Shown piece after piece: positions 53,428 to 61,762 of a stretch of 64,000 nt of DNA. This stretch comes from Cronobacter condimenti 1330. Lineage in GTDB: Bacteria > Pseudomonadota > Gammaproteobacteria > Enterobacterales > Enterobacteriaceae. The number at the start of each line of letters is the position of its first letter. The first letter of the stretch is position 1. The translations under genes were made by a program, and so were the position numbers. The stretch spans positions 2,294,001 to 2,358,000 of the forward strand of contig NZ_CP012264.1 of NCBI RefSeq assembly GCF_001277255.1, in the 5' to 3' direction. The notes under the pieces were generated by a model, which was not told the origin of the DNA, did not search any database, and saw only the letters and a program-made list of their open reading frames with translations.

Positions 53428-53448
53428 ATGCAAATAGCAATCATATTC
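53428..53448 (-). promoter_or_regulatory. Candidate Fur box of tonB
   Basis: On the reverse strand, GAATATGATTGCTATTTGCAT lies about 45 bases ahead of tonB, in a segment very like the E. coli tonB promoter as I recall it. The Fur-box match is partial. Confidence 0.5.
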
Positions 53449-53604
53449 AACAACTCAGCCCGCATCCGCCCAATTTGTTCCATGGACTGCCGAAATTTAC
53501 CGCTTAAATGTTAAGGACTTAACAGGCCGTTTAACTTTGCGTTGCACACTTTACGGCTTTCACCTACCGTTATTCACCTCGCCGTTTCATAAAAGGAGTG
53601 TGAC

Positions 53605-53901
53605 GTGCTTTATGTAATTTATGCGGAAGATGTGGCTGATTCTCTGGAGAAGCGCCAGTCGGTGCGCCCTGCGCATCTGGCTCGTTTACAGCTGTTACGT
53701 GATGAGGGTCGGCTGCTGACCGCAGGGCCAATGCCTGCGGTAGACAGCAACGATCCGGGTGCTGCGGGTTTTACTGGCTCAACGGTCATTGCGGAGTTCG
53801 CGTCACTCGAAGCCGCGCAGGCCTGGGCTGAGGCCGATCCGTATATCGCCGCAGGGGTCTATAAGACCGTGGCAGTGAAACCTTACAAAAAAGTTTTCTG
53901 A
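53605..53901 (+). CDS. yciI: YciI family protein
   Basis: A 98-residue dimeric alpha+beta-barrel protein of the YciI/YCII family. The Asp-x4-Arg and His residues near the N-terminus (Val-Arg-Pro-Ala-His-Leu) form the putative active site. Reaction unknown. AAGGAG site upstream. Divergent from tonB. Confidence 0.93.
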   Translation: MLYVIYAEDVADSLEKRQSVRPAHLARLQLLRDEGRLLTAGPMPAVDSNDPGAAGFTGSTVIAEFASLEAAQAWAEADPYIAAGVYKTVAVKPYKKVF

Positions 53902-53930
53902 CCGCAGCCGCGTACAGGTTGCGCGACCGC

Positions 53931-53962
53931 AAAGGGCATTGACTGACGTCGTGCCCTTTTTT
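53931..53962 (+). terminator. Terminator after yciI
   Basis: An 8-bp stem (AAAGGGCA with its complement, 13-base loop) followed by T residues; flanking GACCGC/GCGGTC can extend it. Confidence 0.75.
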
Positions 53963-53989
53963 GCGCGGTCATGTTTTGCAGGCGTTGCG

Positions 53990-54259
53990 TTATTTACCGC
54001 CCGGCACCAGTCGCAGCATGGTGACAGAAGCGTTGTTTCGCCCGGCATGGCATTTATGCGACGTCACAAACTGGCGGGCCGCTTCACAGGCAGAAACACT
54101 CTCAGGCAAGCGCTGGCTGACGGTAATCGCCTCTTTCGCAAAGCCGAAAATCCCGCTGGTTAAACTTCTGTCTTCAACAGTTCTGGGTCGTGCGCCGCAG
54201 GCTCCTTTGCGTAACAAAAATTTATGGATTTCTGTCAGAAATTCCTCTTGCTTAGTCAT
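53990..54259 (-). CDS. Hypothetical protein, unrecognised
   Basis: An 89-residue soluble basic protein with three cysteines (Gly-Ala-Cys-Gly; Ser-Ala-Cys; His-Lys-Cys-His) and no recognised domain or membrane segment. The ATG at 54259 has GGAG five bases upstream, which decides it over the longer frame from 54292. It lies where E. coli has kch. An AT-rich stretch sits upstream, so it may have arrived by transfer. Function unknown. Confidence 0.6.
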   Translation of the reverse strand: MTKQEEFLTEIHKFLLRKGACGARPRTVEDRSLTSGIFGFAKEAITVSQRLPESVSACEAARQFVTSHKCHAGRNNASVTMLRLVPGGK

Positions 54260-54756
54260 AAACGCTCCATCAGTTACGGATGAAAGTAGCACCTGTAGGA
54301 ATACAAGCTGTCGATGCTGTTAATCTAACCTGGACAGACCAGAAACAATCGCCGGAAATAACATTAAAAATGCTTCATTTTACATAAGAGCAATTATCAC
54401 CAGCGGGAATACAGGATATATTTCAAATTGTGAATTTACGTTAAGTTTTGAAAACCTTACCAATGCATTGTTTTTTAAGGATTTTCTCGCAAACATTCAG
54501 CATATTCCCACGCAAGAAATATTCAAATTTGCCCTTCCTTATTAAGCAAATTCTTATACCAGAATATTCCTAATTTTATTTAAAACCATTAGCGCGGCGC
54601 GAGAAGTTGCTTCGGGAAATTTAACGCGAACAGGACAAGAGCAAAGCCGATAAAAAAGGGATAAAACAGGCGTTATTAACGCGGCGGGAAAAGGCGGTAT
54701 GAAAAAGCGTGAAGGAGACATTCGGGGGCACCGCAGGCGGTGCCCTTTCACTGCGT
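54260..54756. other. AT-rich gap next to the hypothetical gene
   Basis: About 500 bases of clearly lower GC than the rest of the window, without a supportable gene. A short perfect inverted repeat (GGGCACCGC/GCGGTGCCC, 54726-54745) lies at its right end, beyond the yciY stop. Confidence 0.5.
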
Positions 54757-54930
54757 TTAGCGATCGTGGATGGCGAACAGCAACGAATTGCGCTGACGAT
54801 TCAGAACACATTTTCTGATAGCGTGGATTCGCATATTGCGTCGGGATTGTGCTTCCAGCCAGCGAGCTTTACGCCGTTGAGACTGCCGCTGCATGCGCCA
54901 GCGCCCAACTTCGGTTCTACTACGCCTCAT
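54757..54930 (-). CDS. yciY: YciY, small basic protein
   Basis: A 57-residue highly basic protein (Met-Arg-Arg-Ser-Arg-Thr-Glu-Val-Gly-Arg-Trp-Arg-Met-Gln-Arg) that matches E. coli YciY almost throughout, including its length. It lies just ahead of clsA, divergent. Function unknown. The frame is open 11 codons further upstream. Confidence 0.85.
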   Translation of the reverse strand: MRRSRTEVGRWRMQRQSQRRKARWLEAQSRRNMRIHAIRKCVLNRQRNSLLFAIHDR

Positions 54931-55074
54931 TTCTACTACTCTTGACTGAAACAGAGCCGACATTATAGTCCCTTCCGGCCCGCAGACCAGCGCTTTTCTG
55001 GCACGTTCTTATTGGAGTGCGACAGGGTTGTGCGTAAACTCTTAACGATACGCTTTTTAAAGGATTTTTAATCT

Positions 55075-56535
55075 ATGACAACCTTCTACACGGTAGTGAG
55101 TTGGCTGCTCATTCTGGGATACTGGCTGCTTATCGCGGGCATAACGTTACGCATCCTGATGAAACGTCGCGCAGTGCCCTCCGCCATGGCCTGGCTGCTT
55201 GTCATTTATATTCTGCCGCTGGTAGGGATTGTCGCGTATCTGTCTGTGGGAGAACTGCATCTGGGCAAGCGTCGCGCCGAACGCGCCCGCGCAATGTGGC
55301 CTTCCACGGCGAAATGGCTTAACGATCTGAAAGCCTGCAAACATATCTTCGCCGAAGAAAACAGCGCGGTGGCAAGCGCCCTCTTCCAGCTGTGTGAACG
55401 CCGTCAGGGCATCGCCGGGGTAAAAGGCAACCAGTTGCAATTGCTGACGTCTTCCGATGACGTGATGCAGGCGCTTATTCGCGATATCCAGCTCGCGCGA
55501 CACAATATTGAGATGGTTTTTTATATCTGGCAGCCCGGCGGCATGGCGGATCAGGTGGCGGAATCACTGATGGCGGCGGCGCGGCGCGGCGTACATTGCC
55601 GGCTGATGCTTGATTCCGCAGGCAGCGTCGCGTTCTTCAGAAGCCCCTGGGTGGGCATGATGCGCAATGCGGGCATCGAAGTGGTGGAGGCGTTGAAAGT
55701 TAATCTGTTGCGTGTTTTCCTGCGTCGTATGGACCTGCGCCAGCACCGCAAGATGATCATGATAGATAACTACATCGCTTACACCGGCAGCATGAACATG
55801 GTTGACCCGCGCTATTTTAAACAGGACGCGGGCGTCGGTCAGTGGGTCGATTTGATGGCGCGAATGGAAGGCCCGGTCGCTACCGCAATGGGGATCGTCT
55901 ACTCCTGCGACTGGGAGATTGAAACAGGTAAACGTCTGCTGCCGCCTGCGCCAGATGGCAATATCATGCCGTTTGAACAGGCCAGCGGGCATACTATCCA
56001 CACCATCGCCTCCGGCCCAGGTTTCCCGGAAGATCTTATTCATCAGGCGCTGCTGACCTCCGTGTACGCGGCGCGTGAATACCTCATCATGACCACACCC
56101 TACTTTGTGCCAAGCGACGATCTGTTGCACGCCATCTGTACCGCGGCGCAACGCGGTGTTGATGTCAGCATTATTTTGCCGCGCAAAAACGACTCTCTGC
56201 TGGTCGGCTGGGCCAGCCGCGCGTTTTTTAGCGAACTGCTGGCGGCGGGCGTAAAAATTTATCAGTTCGAAGGCGGCCTGCTGCATACGAAAAGCGTTCT
56301 GGTGGACGGCGAGCTTAGCCTTGTGGGCACCGTCAATCTGGATATGCGTAGCCTGTGGCTCAATTTTGAAATCACACTGGTGATCGACGATACCGGTTTC
56401 GGGTCGGATCTGGCGGAGGTGCAGGATGATTACATCTCTCGCTCCCGCCTGCTGGATGCGCGCCTGTGGGTAAAGCGGCCGTTCTGGCAGCGCGTCGTGG
56501 AGCGACTGTTTTACTTCTTCAGCCCGTTGCTGTAA
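55075..56535 (+). CDS. clsA: Cardiolipin synthase A
   Basis: A 486-residue phospholipase-D-superfamily enzyme, same length as E. coli ClsA. Two N-terminal transmembrane helices (about 5-60) precede two HKD motifs: His-Arg-Lys-Met-Ile-Met-Ile-Asp (about residue 224) and His-Thr-Lys-Ser-Val-Leu-Val-Asp (about 404). It condenses two phosphatidylglycerols to cardiolipin and glycerol. yciU follows 34 bases downstream. Confidence 0.97.
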   Translation: MTTFYTVVSWLLILGYWLLIAGITLRILMKRRAVPSAMAWLLVIYILPLVGIVAYLSVGELHLGKRRAERARAMWPSTAKWLNDLKACKHIFAEENSAVASALFQLCERRQGIAGVKGNQLQLLTSSDDVMQALIRDIQLARHNIEMVFYIWQPGGMADQVAESLMAAARRGVHCRLMLDSAGSVAFFRSPWVGMMRNAGIEVVEALKVNLLRVFLRRMDLRQHRKMIMIDNYIAYTGSMNMVDPRYFKQDAGVGQWVDLMARMEGPVATAMGIVYSCDWEIETGKRLLPPAPDGNIMPFEQASGHTIHTIASGPGFPEDLIHQALLTSVYAAREYLIMTTPYFVPSDDLLHAICTAAQRGVDVSIILPRKNDSLLVGWASRAFFSELLAAGVKIYQFEGGLLHTKSVLVDGELSLVGTVNLDMRSLWLNFEITLVIDDTGFGSDLAEVQDDYISRSRLLDARLWVKRPFWQRVVERLFYFFSPLL

Positions 56536-56569
56536 AACGTGCCCAACATCATTTACTGGGGTAGTCACG

Positions 56570-56899
56570 ATGGAAATGGATCTGAATAACCGCCTGACGG
56601 AAGACGAAACGCTCGAACAGGCTTATGACATTTTTCTGGAGCTGGCGGCAGACAATCTCGATCCGGCAGATATCATTCTGTTTAATTTACAGTTTGAAGA
56701 GCGCGGCGGTGCCGAACTTTTCGACCCGTCGGAAGAGTGGCATGAACATGTCGATTACGATCTGAACCCGGATTTCTTCTCTGAAGTTGTCATTGGACTT
56801 GCGGAAAAAGAAGGCGACGAAATAACTGATGTCTTCGCCCGTGTGTTGTTGTGCCGCGAAAAAGATCACAAGCTGTGCCACATTCTGTGGCGTGAATAA
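56570..56899 (+). CDS. yciU: YciU, UPF0263/HI1450 family acidic protein
   Basis: A 109-residue strongly acidic soluble protein, same length as E. coli YciU and the HI1450 family, which has been described as a DNA mimic. It follows clsA closely and may be cotranscribed. Function not established. Confidence 0.93.
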   Translation: MEMDLNNRLTEDETLEQAYDIFLELAADNLDPADIILFNLQFEERGGAELFDPSEEWHEHVDYDLNPDFFSEVVIGLAEKEGDEITDVFARVLLCREKDHKLCHILWRE

Positions 56900-56923
56900 C
56901 CCCGCCGCGCGGCAGTCGCCGCG

Positions 56924-57763
56924 CTACTGCTTCTCTTCTTTGATTCTGGTTCCACATGCGTGGCAGTAATGCGCCTGCTCCTGACACGTTGTGCCGCAGG
57001 ATGGGCAGCGTTGCGCCGCTTTTTTCTCTGTCAGCGCACTGGTCATCTGCGCGGTGATAATGCCGGTCGGGATAGCGATCACCGAATAGCCTATCAAAAT
57101 CAGCAGTGACGCCACGGCGCGCCCGCCAGCAGTATGCGGCGTGATATCGCCATAGCCGACGGTTGTCACCGTGACGACGGCCCAGTAGACCGATGTACCG
57201 AGCGTGTTAAAGCCGCTCGACGCCCCTTCGATGCCATACATCAGCGCCCCGGCTATCACCATTACGATCGAAATAAACGCGTAAAAGACGATGAGCTGGT
57301 GTCGCGCGTTAACAATCGTCTGCCAGAGCAGCCTGGCAGACCCCATCATGCGCAGCAGTTTAAGGATTCGCAGCACGCGTACGGCACGCAATGTGCGCCA
57401 GATAAACAAATAATTCATGCCAAGCTCCGGCCAGAGCCAAAGCACATAGAGCGGCAACACCGTCGCCAGATCGATAAGTCCCCAGAAACTCAGCACATAG
57501 CGCGCCGGATTGGGCCAGACGGCGAGACGAAGCAAATATTCCAGCGTGAAAATCAGCGTAATGCCCATCTCCAGCCAGACGAAAATATGCCATTCGTCAT
57601 AGGTAAGATGATATTGCGTGCCGATGCCGGATTCGATAAAAACGACCACCACGCTAAAGAGCGCGAACAGACCGCAGAACGCTTCAAAGCGTCGGCCGCT
57701 GTGCTGATGCTGGTCGAAGAGGAAGTGGTAAGCGCGTTGACGAAACTCTGTTATCCCTGACAC
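56924..57763 (-). CDS. Six-TM voltage-gated potassium channel with C-terminal zinc ribbon
   Basis: A 279-residue ion channel. Six transmembrane helices include an S4-like run of Arg every third residue (Arg-Thr-Leu-Arg-Ala-Val-Arg-Val-Leu-Arg) and the selectivity filter Thr-Thr-Val-Gly-Tyr-Gly-Asp. The C-terminus has two Cys pairs, Cys-Pro-Ser-Cys-Gly and Cys-His-Ala-Cys-Gly, that make a zinc ribbon. It is not E. coli Kch (417 residues with an RCK domain). The GTG at 57763 has GAGG five bases upstream; another GTG at 57793 is possible. Confidence 0.85.
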   Translation of the reverse strand: MSGITEFRQRAYHFLFDQHQHSGRRFEAFCGLFALFSVVVVFIESGIGTQYHLTYDEWHIFVWLEMGITLIFTLEYLLRLAVWPNPARYVLSFWGLIDLATVLPLYVLWLWPELGMNYLFIWRTLRAVRVLRILKLLRMMGSARLLWQTIVNARHQLIVFYAFISIVMVIAGALMYGIEGASSGFNTLGTSVYWAVVTVTTVGYGDITPHTAGGRAVASLLILIGYSVIAIPTGIITAQMTSALTEKKAAQRCPSCGTTCQEQAHYCHACGTRIKEEKQ

Positions 57764-57809
57764 GTTGTCCTCGCTATAAAGAAGGGCTGGCACCTGCCAG
57801 CCCCTGCAA

Positions 57810-58814
57810 TTATAACGGGTCCACCTTCAGGCAGGAAACCGCGTGTCGGAAACTCCCTTCCAGCACCGGACGCGTCTTTGCGCATTCCGGGCCAGCCATC
57901 GGGCAGCGGGTGCGGAACACGCAGCCAGATGGTGGGTTGATAGGCGAAGGCAGTTCGCCTTCCAGCAGTTGGATGGTTTTGTTCTTTTCGAGATCCGGGT
58001 CCGGGATTGGCACCGCTGACATCAGCGCGCGGGTGTAAGGATGCAGCGGATGATGATAGACCTCATCATAGGTGCCAAGCTCTACCGCATGCCCCAGATA
58101 CATCACCAGAACGCGATCGGAAATGTGCTTCACTACCGCCAGGTCGTGGGCGATAAAGATGAGCGACAGCCCCATTTCACGCTGCAGTTTTTGTAACAGG
58201 TTTACCACCTGCGCCTGAATCGACACATCGAGCGCCGAGACCGGCTCATCGCAGATAATCAGCTTCGGTTCAAGGATCAGCGCGCGGGCGATGCCGATGC
58301 GCTGACACTGGCCGCCGGAAAATTCATGCGGATAGCGGTTCACCAGGTTTGGCAGCAGGCCCACTTTCATCATCATCGCTTTCACGCGATCGCGCACTTC
58401 CTGACGCGGCATTTTGGGATGATACGTTCGCAGCGGTTCGGCGATGATATCGCCAATGGTCATACGCGGGTTTAGCGAGGCCAGCGGATCCTGGAAAATC
58501 ATCTGGATGTCATTGCGCACATCGCGCCATTCATTCGGTTTCATGCCCATCAAATCTTTGCCAAGCCACGCCACGCGACCACTGGTGGCTTTCACCAGGC
58601 CAATAATCGCACGCGCGAAGGTCGATTTGCCGCAGCCGGACTCACCCACCACGCCCAGGGTTTCCCCTTCGTACAGGCGCAGCGTCACTCCGTCGACCGC
58701 TTTTAACGTTTTGGACGGCTGCCAGAACCACTGTTTGCCATCCTTGATATCGAAATGCACCTTAAGATCGGCCACTTCGAGCAGCACTTTTCTGTCTTCA
58801 GCAAGGGTGCTCAT
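57810..58814 (-). CDS. oppF: OppF, oligopeptide ABC transporter ATPase
   Basis: A 334-residue ATPase. Walker A Gly-Glu-Ser-Gly-Cys-Gly-Lys-Ser, signature Phe-Ser-Gly-Gly-Gln-Cys-Gln, Walker B Ile-Ile-Cys-Asp-Glu-Pro, and the C-terminal Cys-rich oligopeptide domain are present. It pairs with OppD; the start overlaps the oppD stop by four bases. Last gene of the opp operon. Confidence 0.97.
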   Translation of the reverse strand: MSTLAEDRKVLLEVADLKVHFDIKDGKQWFWQPSKTLKAVDGVTLRLYEGETLGVVGESGCGKSTFARAIIGLVKATSGRVAWLGKDLMGMKPNEWRDVRNDIQMIFQDPLASLNPRMTIGDIIAEPLRTYHPKMPRQEVRDRVKAMMMKVGLLPNLVNRYPHEFSGGQCQRIGIARALILEPKLIICDEPVSALDVSIQAQVVNLLQKLQREMGLSLIFIAHDLAVVKHISDRVLVMYLGHAVELGTYDEVYHHPLHPYTRALMSAVPIPDPDLEKNKTIQLLEGELPSPINPPSGCVFRTRCPMAGPECAKTRPVLEGSFRHAVSCLKVDPL

Positions 58815-59824
58815 TTCAGTTCCTCCACCGGTTTAAAGCAGGCGCGCAGGCGGCCTGGAGCGAACTCCTCCAGCGGAGGCATCGTGCTGCAAATGTCCAT
58901 CGCGTGCGGACAGCGCGGCTGGAACGGACAGCCTTTCGGCAGACGCAACAGGTTCGGCGGATTGCCAGGAATGGTCAGCAGGGATTCCCCTTCGGCGTCA
59001 AGACGCGGCACGGCGTTGAGCAGACCGATAGAGTACGGGTGCGCCGGATCGTAAAACACGTCGCGCGCTTTGCCATATTCCATGGTACGACCTGCATACA
59101 TCACCAGTACTTTATCGCAGATACCTGCAACCACGCCGAGGTCGTGAGTGATCATGATGATAGCGGTGTTGAATTCGCGCTTAAGCTCATTCAGAAGCGT
59201 CATGATCTGCGCCTGGACGGTCACGTCGAGCGCGGTGGTCGGTTCATCAGCGATCAAAAGCTTAGGACGGCATAACAGCGCCATCGCGATCATCACACGC
59301 TGGCGCATCCCGCCGGAAAACTCATGCGGATACATGCGCATGCGCTTGCGCGCTTCCGGCATTTTAACCGCGTCCAGCATACGAACTGACTCTTCAAACG
59401 CTTCGGCTTTGCTCATGCTTTTGTGCAGCATCAGCACTTCCATTAGCTGTTCGCCGACGCGCATATACGGGTTCAGCGACGTCATCGGATCCTGGAAAAT
59501 CATCGAGATCTGTTCGGCGCGCAGGCGGTTGAGCTCGCGTTCCGGCAGGTTGAGGATTTCACGACCGTTAAAGGTTGCCGAACCCCCGATGCGGCCGTTG
59601 GTGGCCAGCAGGCCCATCAGCGCAAATGCAGTCTGAGATTTGCCGGAGCCGGATTCGCCCACGATACCGAGCGTTTCACCGGCGCGCAGGCTGAAGTTCA
59701 GGTCGTTGACCGCCGTGACGTCGCCGTCAGGGGTCCCGAACGTGACACGCAGATCTTTCACATCCAGCAGCGTCGCTGATGACGTTGCAGAAGCTTGCTG
59801 CGCAGAGAGTTCAATGGTGCTCAT
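58811..59824 (-). CDS. oppD: OppD, oligopeptide ABC transporter ATPase
   Basis: A 337-residue ATPase with Walker A Gly-Glu-Ser-Gly-Ser-Gly-Lys-Ser, signature Phe-Ser-Gly-Gly-Met-Arg-Gln and Walker B Leu-Ile-Ala-Asp-Glu-Pro. It ends in the oligopeptide-transporter C-terminal domain with Cys residues. Follows oppC by 11 bases. Confidence 0.97.
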   Translation of the reverse strand: MSTIELSAQQASATSSATLLDVKDLRVTFGTPDGDVTAVNDLNFSLRAGETLGIVGESGSGKSQTAFALMGLLATNGRIGGSATFNGREILNLPERELNRLRAEQISMIFQDPMTSLNPYMRVGEQLMEVLMLHKSMSKAEAFEESVRMLDAVKMPEARKRMRMYPHEFSGGMRQRVMIAMALLCRPKLLIADEPTTALDVTVQAQIMTLLNELKREFNTAIIMITHDLGVVAGICDKVLVMYAGRTMEYGKARDVFYDPAHPYSIGLLNAVPRLDAEGESLLTIPGNPPNLLRLPKGCPFQPRCPHAMDICSTMPPLEEFAPGRLRACFKPVEELK

Positions 59825-59835
59825 GGCGGCACTCC

Positions 59836-60744
59836 TTAACGATCTTTCGGGTCGAGGGCATCACGCAGGCCATCGCCGATAAAGTTAAAACAAAACAGGG
59901 TGATCACCAGGAAACCCGCCGGGAAGAGCAGCAGCCAGGGCGATACTTCCATCGAGTTGGCGCCATCGCTCAGCAGCGCGCCCCAGGAGCTAAGCGGCTC
60001 CTGCGTACCGAGACCGAGGAAGCTTAAGAATGATTCGAACAGGATCATGCTCGGCACGAGCAGGGACGCATAGACGACGACCACGCCCAGCACGTTCGGC
60101 ACAATATGACGCACCACAATATTGGCGGTCGATACCCCGCCCACCTGAGCGGCTTCGATGAACTCTTTGCGTTTCAGGCTCAGCGTCTGCCCGCGGACAA
60201 TACGTGCCATATCAAGCCAGGACACCATCCCGATAGCCACGAAGATAAGCAGGATGTTTTGACCAAAAAAGGTTACCAGCAGGATAACGAAGAACATGAA
60301 CGGGAAGGAGTTGAGGATCTCCAGCAGACGCATCATGACCGAATCCACTTTACCGCCGAGATACCCTGACAGCGAACCGTACAGAGTGCCGACGATCACC
60401 GCGACGAGCGCCGCGGCGACGCCGACCATCAGCGAGATACGCCCACCGATAGCCACACGCACCAGCAGATCGCGCCCTGAAGAGTCCGTGCCGAACCAGT
60501 GGCCCGATTCCGTATCCGGCGCAGCCGACATCATGCCCCAGTCGGTATCAAAATAGCTGAACTGCGACAGCATCGGTGCAAGTGTCACAAAGAGCGCGAT
60601 AATCGCAAGCACAATCAGGCTCGCCACCGCCGCGCGGTTATGCATAAAGCGACGGCGGGCGTCCTGCCACAGGCTACGCCCTTCTACTTCCAGTTTTTCA
60701 CTGAAGTTTTCCAGCGCCTCGCTGTTTTTCTTACTCAACATCAT
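59836..60744 (-). CDS. oppC: OppC, oligopeptide ABC transporter permease
   Basis: A 302-residue permease with a cytoplasmic N-terminal stretch, Gly-Thr-Asp-Ser-Ser-Gly-Arg-Asp-Leu and an EAA-type loop (Glu-Ala-Ala-Gln-Val-Gly-Gly). Forms the channel with OppB. Follows oppB by 14 bases. Confidence 0.97.
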   Translation of the reverse strand: MMLSKKNSEALENFSEKLEVEGRSLWQDARRRFMHNRAAVASLIVLAIIALFVTLAPMLSQFSYFDTDWGMMSAAPDTESGHWFGTDSSGRDLLVRVAIGGRISLMVGVAAALVAVIVGTLYGSLSGYLGGKVDSVMMRLLEILNSFPFMFFVILLVTFFGQNILLIFVAIGMVSWLDMARIVRGQTLSLKRKEFIEAAQVGGVSTANIVVRHIVPNVLGVVVVYASLLVPSMILFESFLSFLGLGTQEPLSSWGALLSDGANSMEVSPWLLLFPAGFLVITLFCFNFIGDGLRDALDPKDR

Positions 60745-60758
60745 GGCGTACTCCAGTG

Positions 60759-61679
60759 TCAGTAGCGAATTTTCGGATCGATAACGGCATACAGCACATC
60801 AACAATCGCGTTAAACAAAATAGTCAGCGCACCGACCAGAATCGTCAGGCTCAGCACCAGTGAGTAGTCGCGGTTGAGCGCACCGTTTACGAACAGCTGT
60901 CCGATACCTGGCAGACCGTAAATGGTTTCGATAACCATAGAGCCGGTAATGATCCCAACAAACGCAGGTCCCAGATAGGAGAGTACCGGCAGCAGCGCAG
61001 GCTTGAGCGCATGGCGGAGAATTATCCGGCGCATCGGCAGACCTTTCGCACGGGCAGTACGGATGAAGTTGGAGTGCAAGACTTCAATCATCGAGCCACG
61101 GGTAATACGCGCGATGCTTGCAATGTACGCAAGGGAGAGTGCGACCATCGGCAGGATCATGAATTTCAGCGCCCCGCCATTCCAGCCGCCGCCCGGCAGC
61201 CAGTGCAGAGTGATGGCGAAGATCATGACCAGCAATGGCGCGACCACGAAGCTCGGTATGACTACGCCGGTCATTGCCACCCCCATGACAGCGAAATCCC
61301 ATTTCGTGTTTTGCTTAAGCGCCGCCATGACACCCGCTGCGACGCCCAAAATCACAGCAAGCAAAAATGCTGCGGCGCCTAATTTCGCGGAAACCGGGAA
61401 GCTGGACGCGACAAGATCGTTAACTGAATAGTCCTTATATTTAAAGGACGGACCGAAATCACCTTTCGCCAGTTGCTTCAGATAGTTGAAGTACTGGGTC
61501 ATGATGGGGTCGTTGAGATGGTATTTCGCCTCGATATTCGCCATGACTTCCGGCGGCAGGTTACGTTCGCCGGTAAAAGGACTGCCCGGCGCGAGACGCA
61601 TCATAAAGAAGGAGATAGTAATAAGGATAAATAGCGTCGGAATCGCTTCCAGACAGCGACGTAAAATAAATTTTAACAT
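60759..61679 (-). CDS. oppB: OppB, oligopeptide ABC transporter permease
   Basis: A 306-residue permease of the DppB/OppB type, with an N-terminal anchor and an EAA-like loop near Phe-Ile-Arg-Thr-Ala-Arg-Ala-Lys-Gly-Leu. It is separated from oppA by 83 bases with a hairpin, which lets OppA be made in excess over the membrane parts. Confidence 0.97.
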   Translation of the reverse strand: MLKFILRRCLEAIPTLFILITISFFMMRLAPGSPFTGERNLPPEVMANIEAKYHLNDPIMTQYFNYLKQLAKGDFGPSFKYKDYSVNDLVASSFPVSAKLGAAAFLLAVILGVAAGVMAALKQNTKWDFAVMGVAMTGVVIPSFVVAPLLVMIFAITLHWLPGGGWNGGALKFMILPMVALSLAYIASIARITRGSMIEVLHSNFIRTARAKGLPMRRIILRHALKPALLPVLSYLGPAFVGIITGSMVIETIYGLPGIGQLFVNGALNRDYSLVLSLTILVGALTILFNAIVDVLYAVIDPKIRY

Positions 61680-61729
61680 TGCCCGTACCTTCTGGCGTGT
61701 GCCTTTGACTCACGGAAAAATAAGACACA

Positions 61730-61753
61730 GTGGGGCAGGAAACCCTGCCCCAC
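61730..61753 (-). terminator. Intercistronic hairpin between oppA and oppB
   Basis: A perfect 10-bp stem (GTGGGGCAGG, 4-base loop) nine bases beyond the oppA stop, followed on the reverse strand by TGTGTCTTATTTTT. It is likely a partial terminator or 3'-end stabiliser for oppA mRNA. Confidence 0.75.
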
Positions 61754-61762
61754 GAATTGCCA

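Noticed and set aside
54726..54745. Inverted repeat downstream of yciY as a strong terminator
   Set aside because: The loop is only two to four bases and no T-run follows on the reverse strand.
54554..54811. Reverse-strand frame overlapping the yciY 3' part and the AT-rich gap
   Set aside because: It conflicts with yciY, which is conserved, and shows no plausible protein features.
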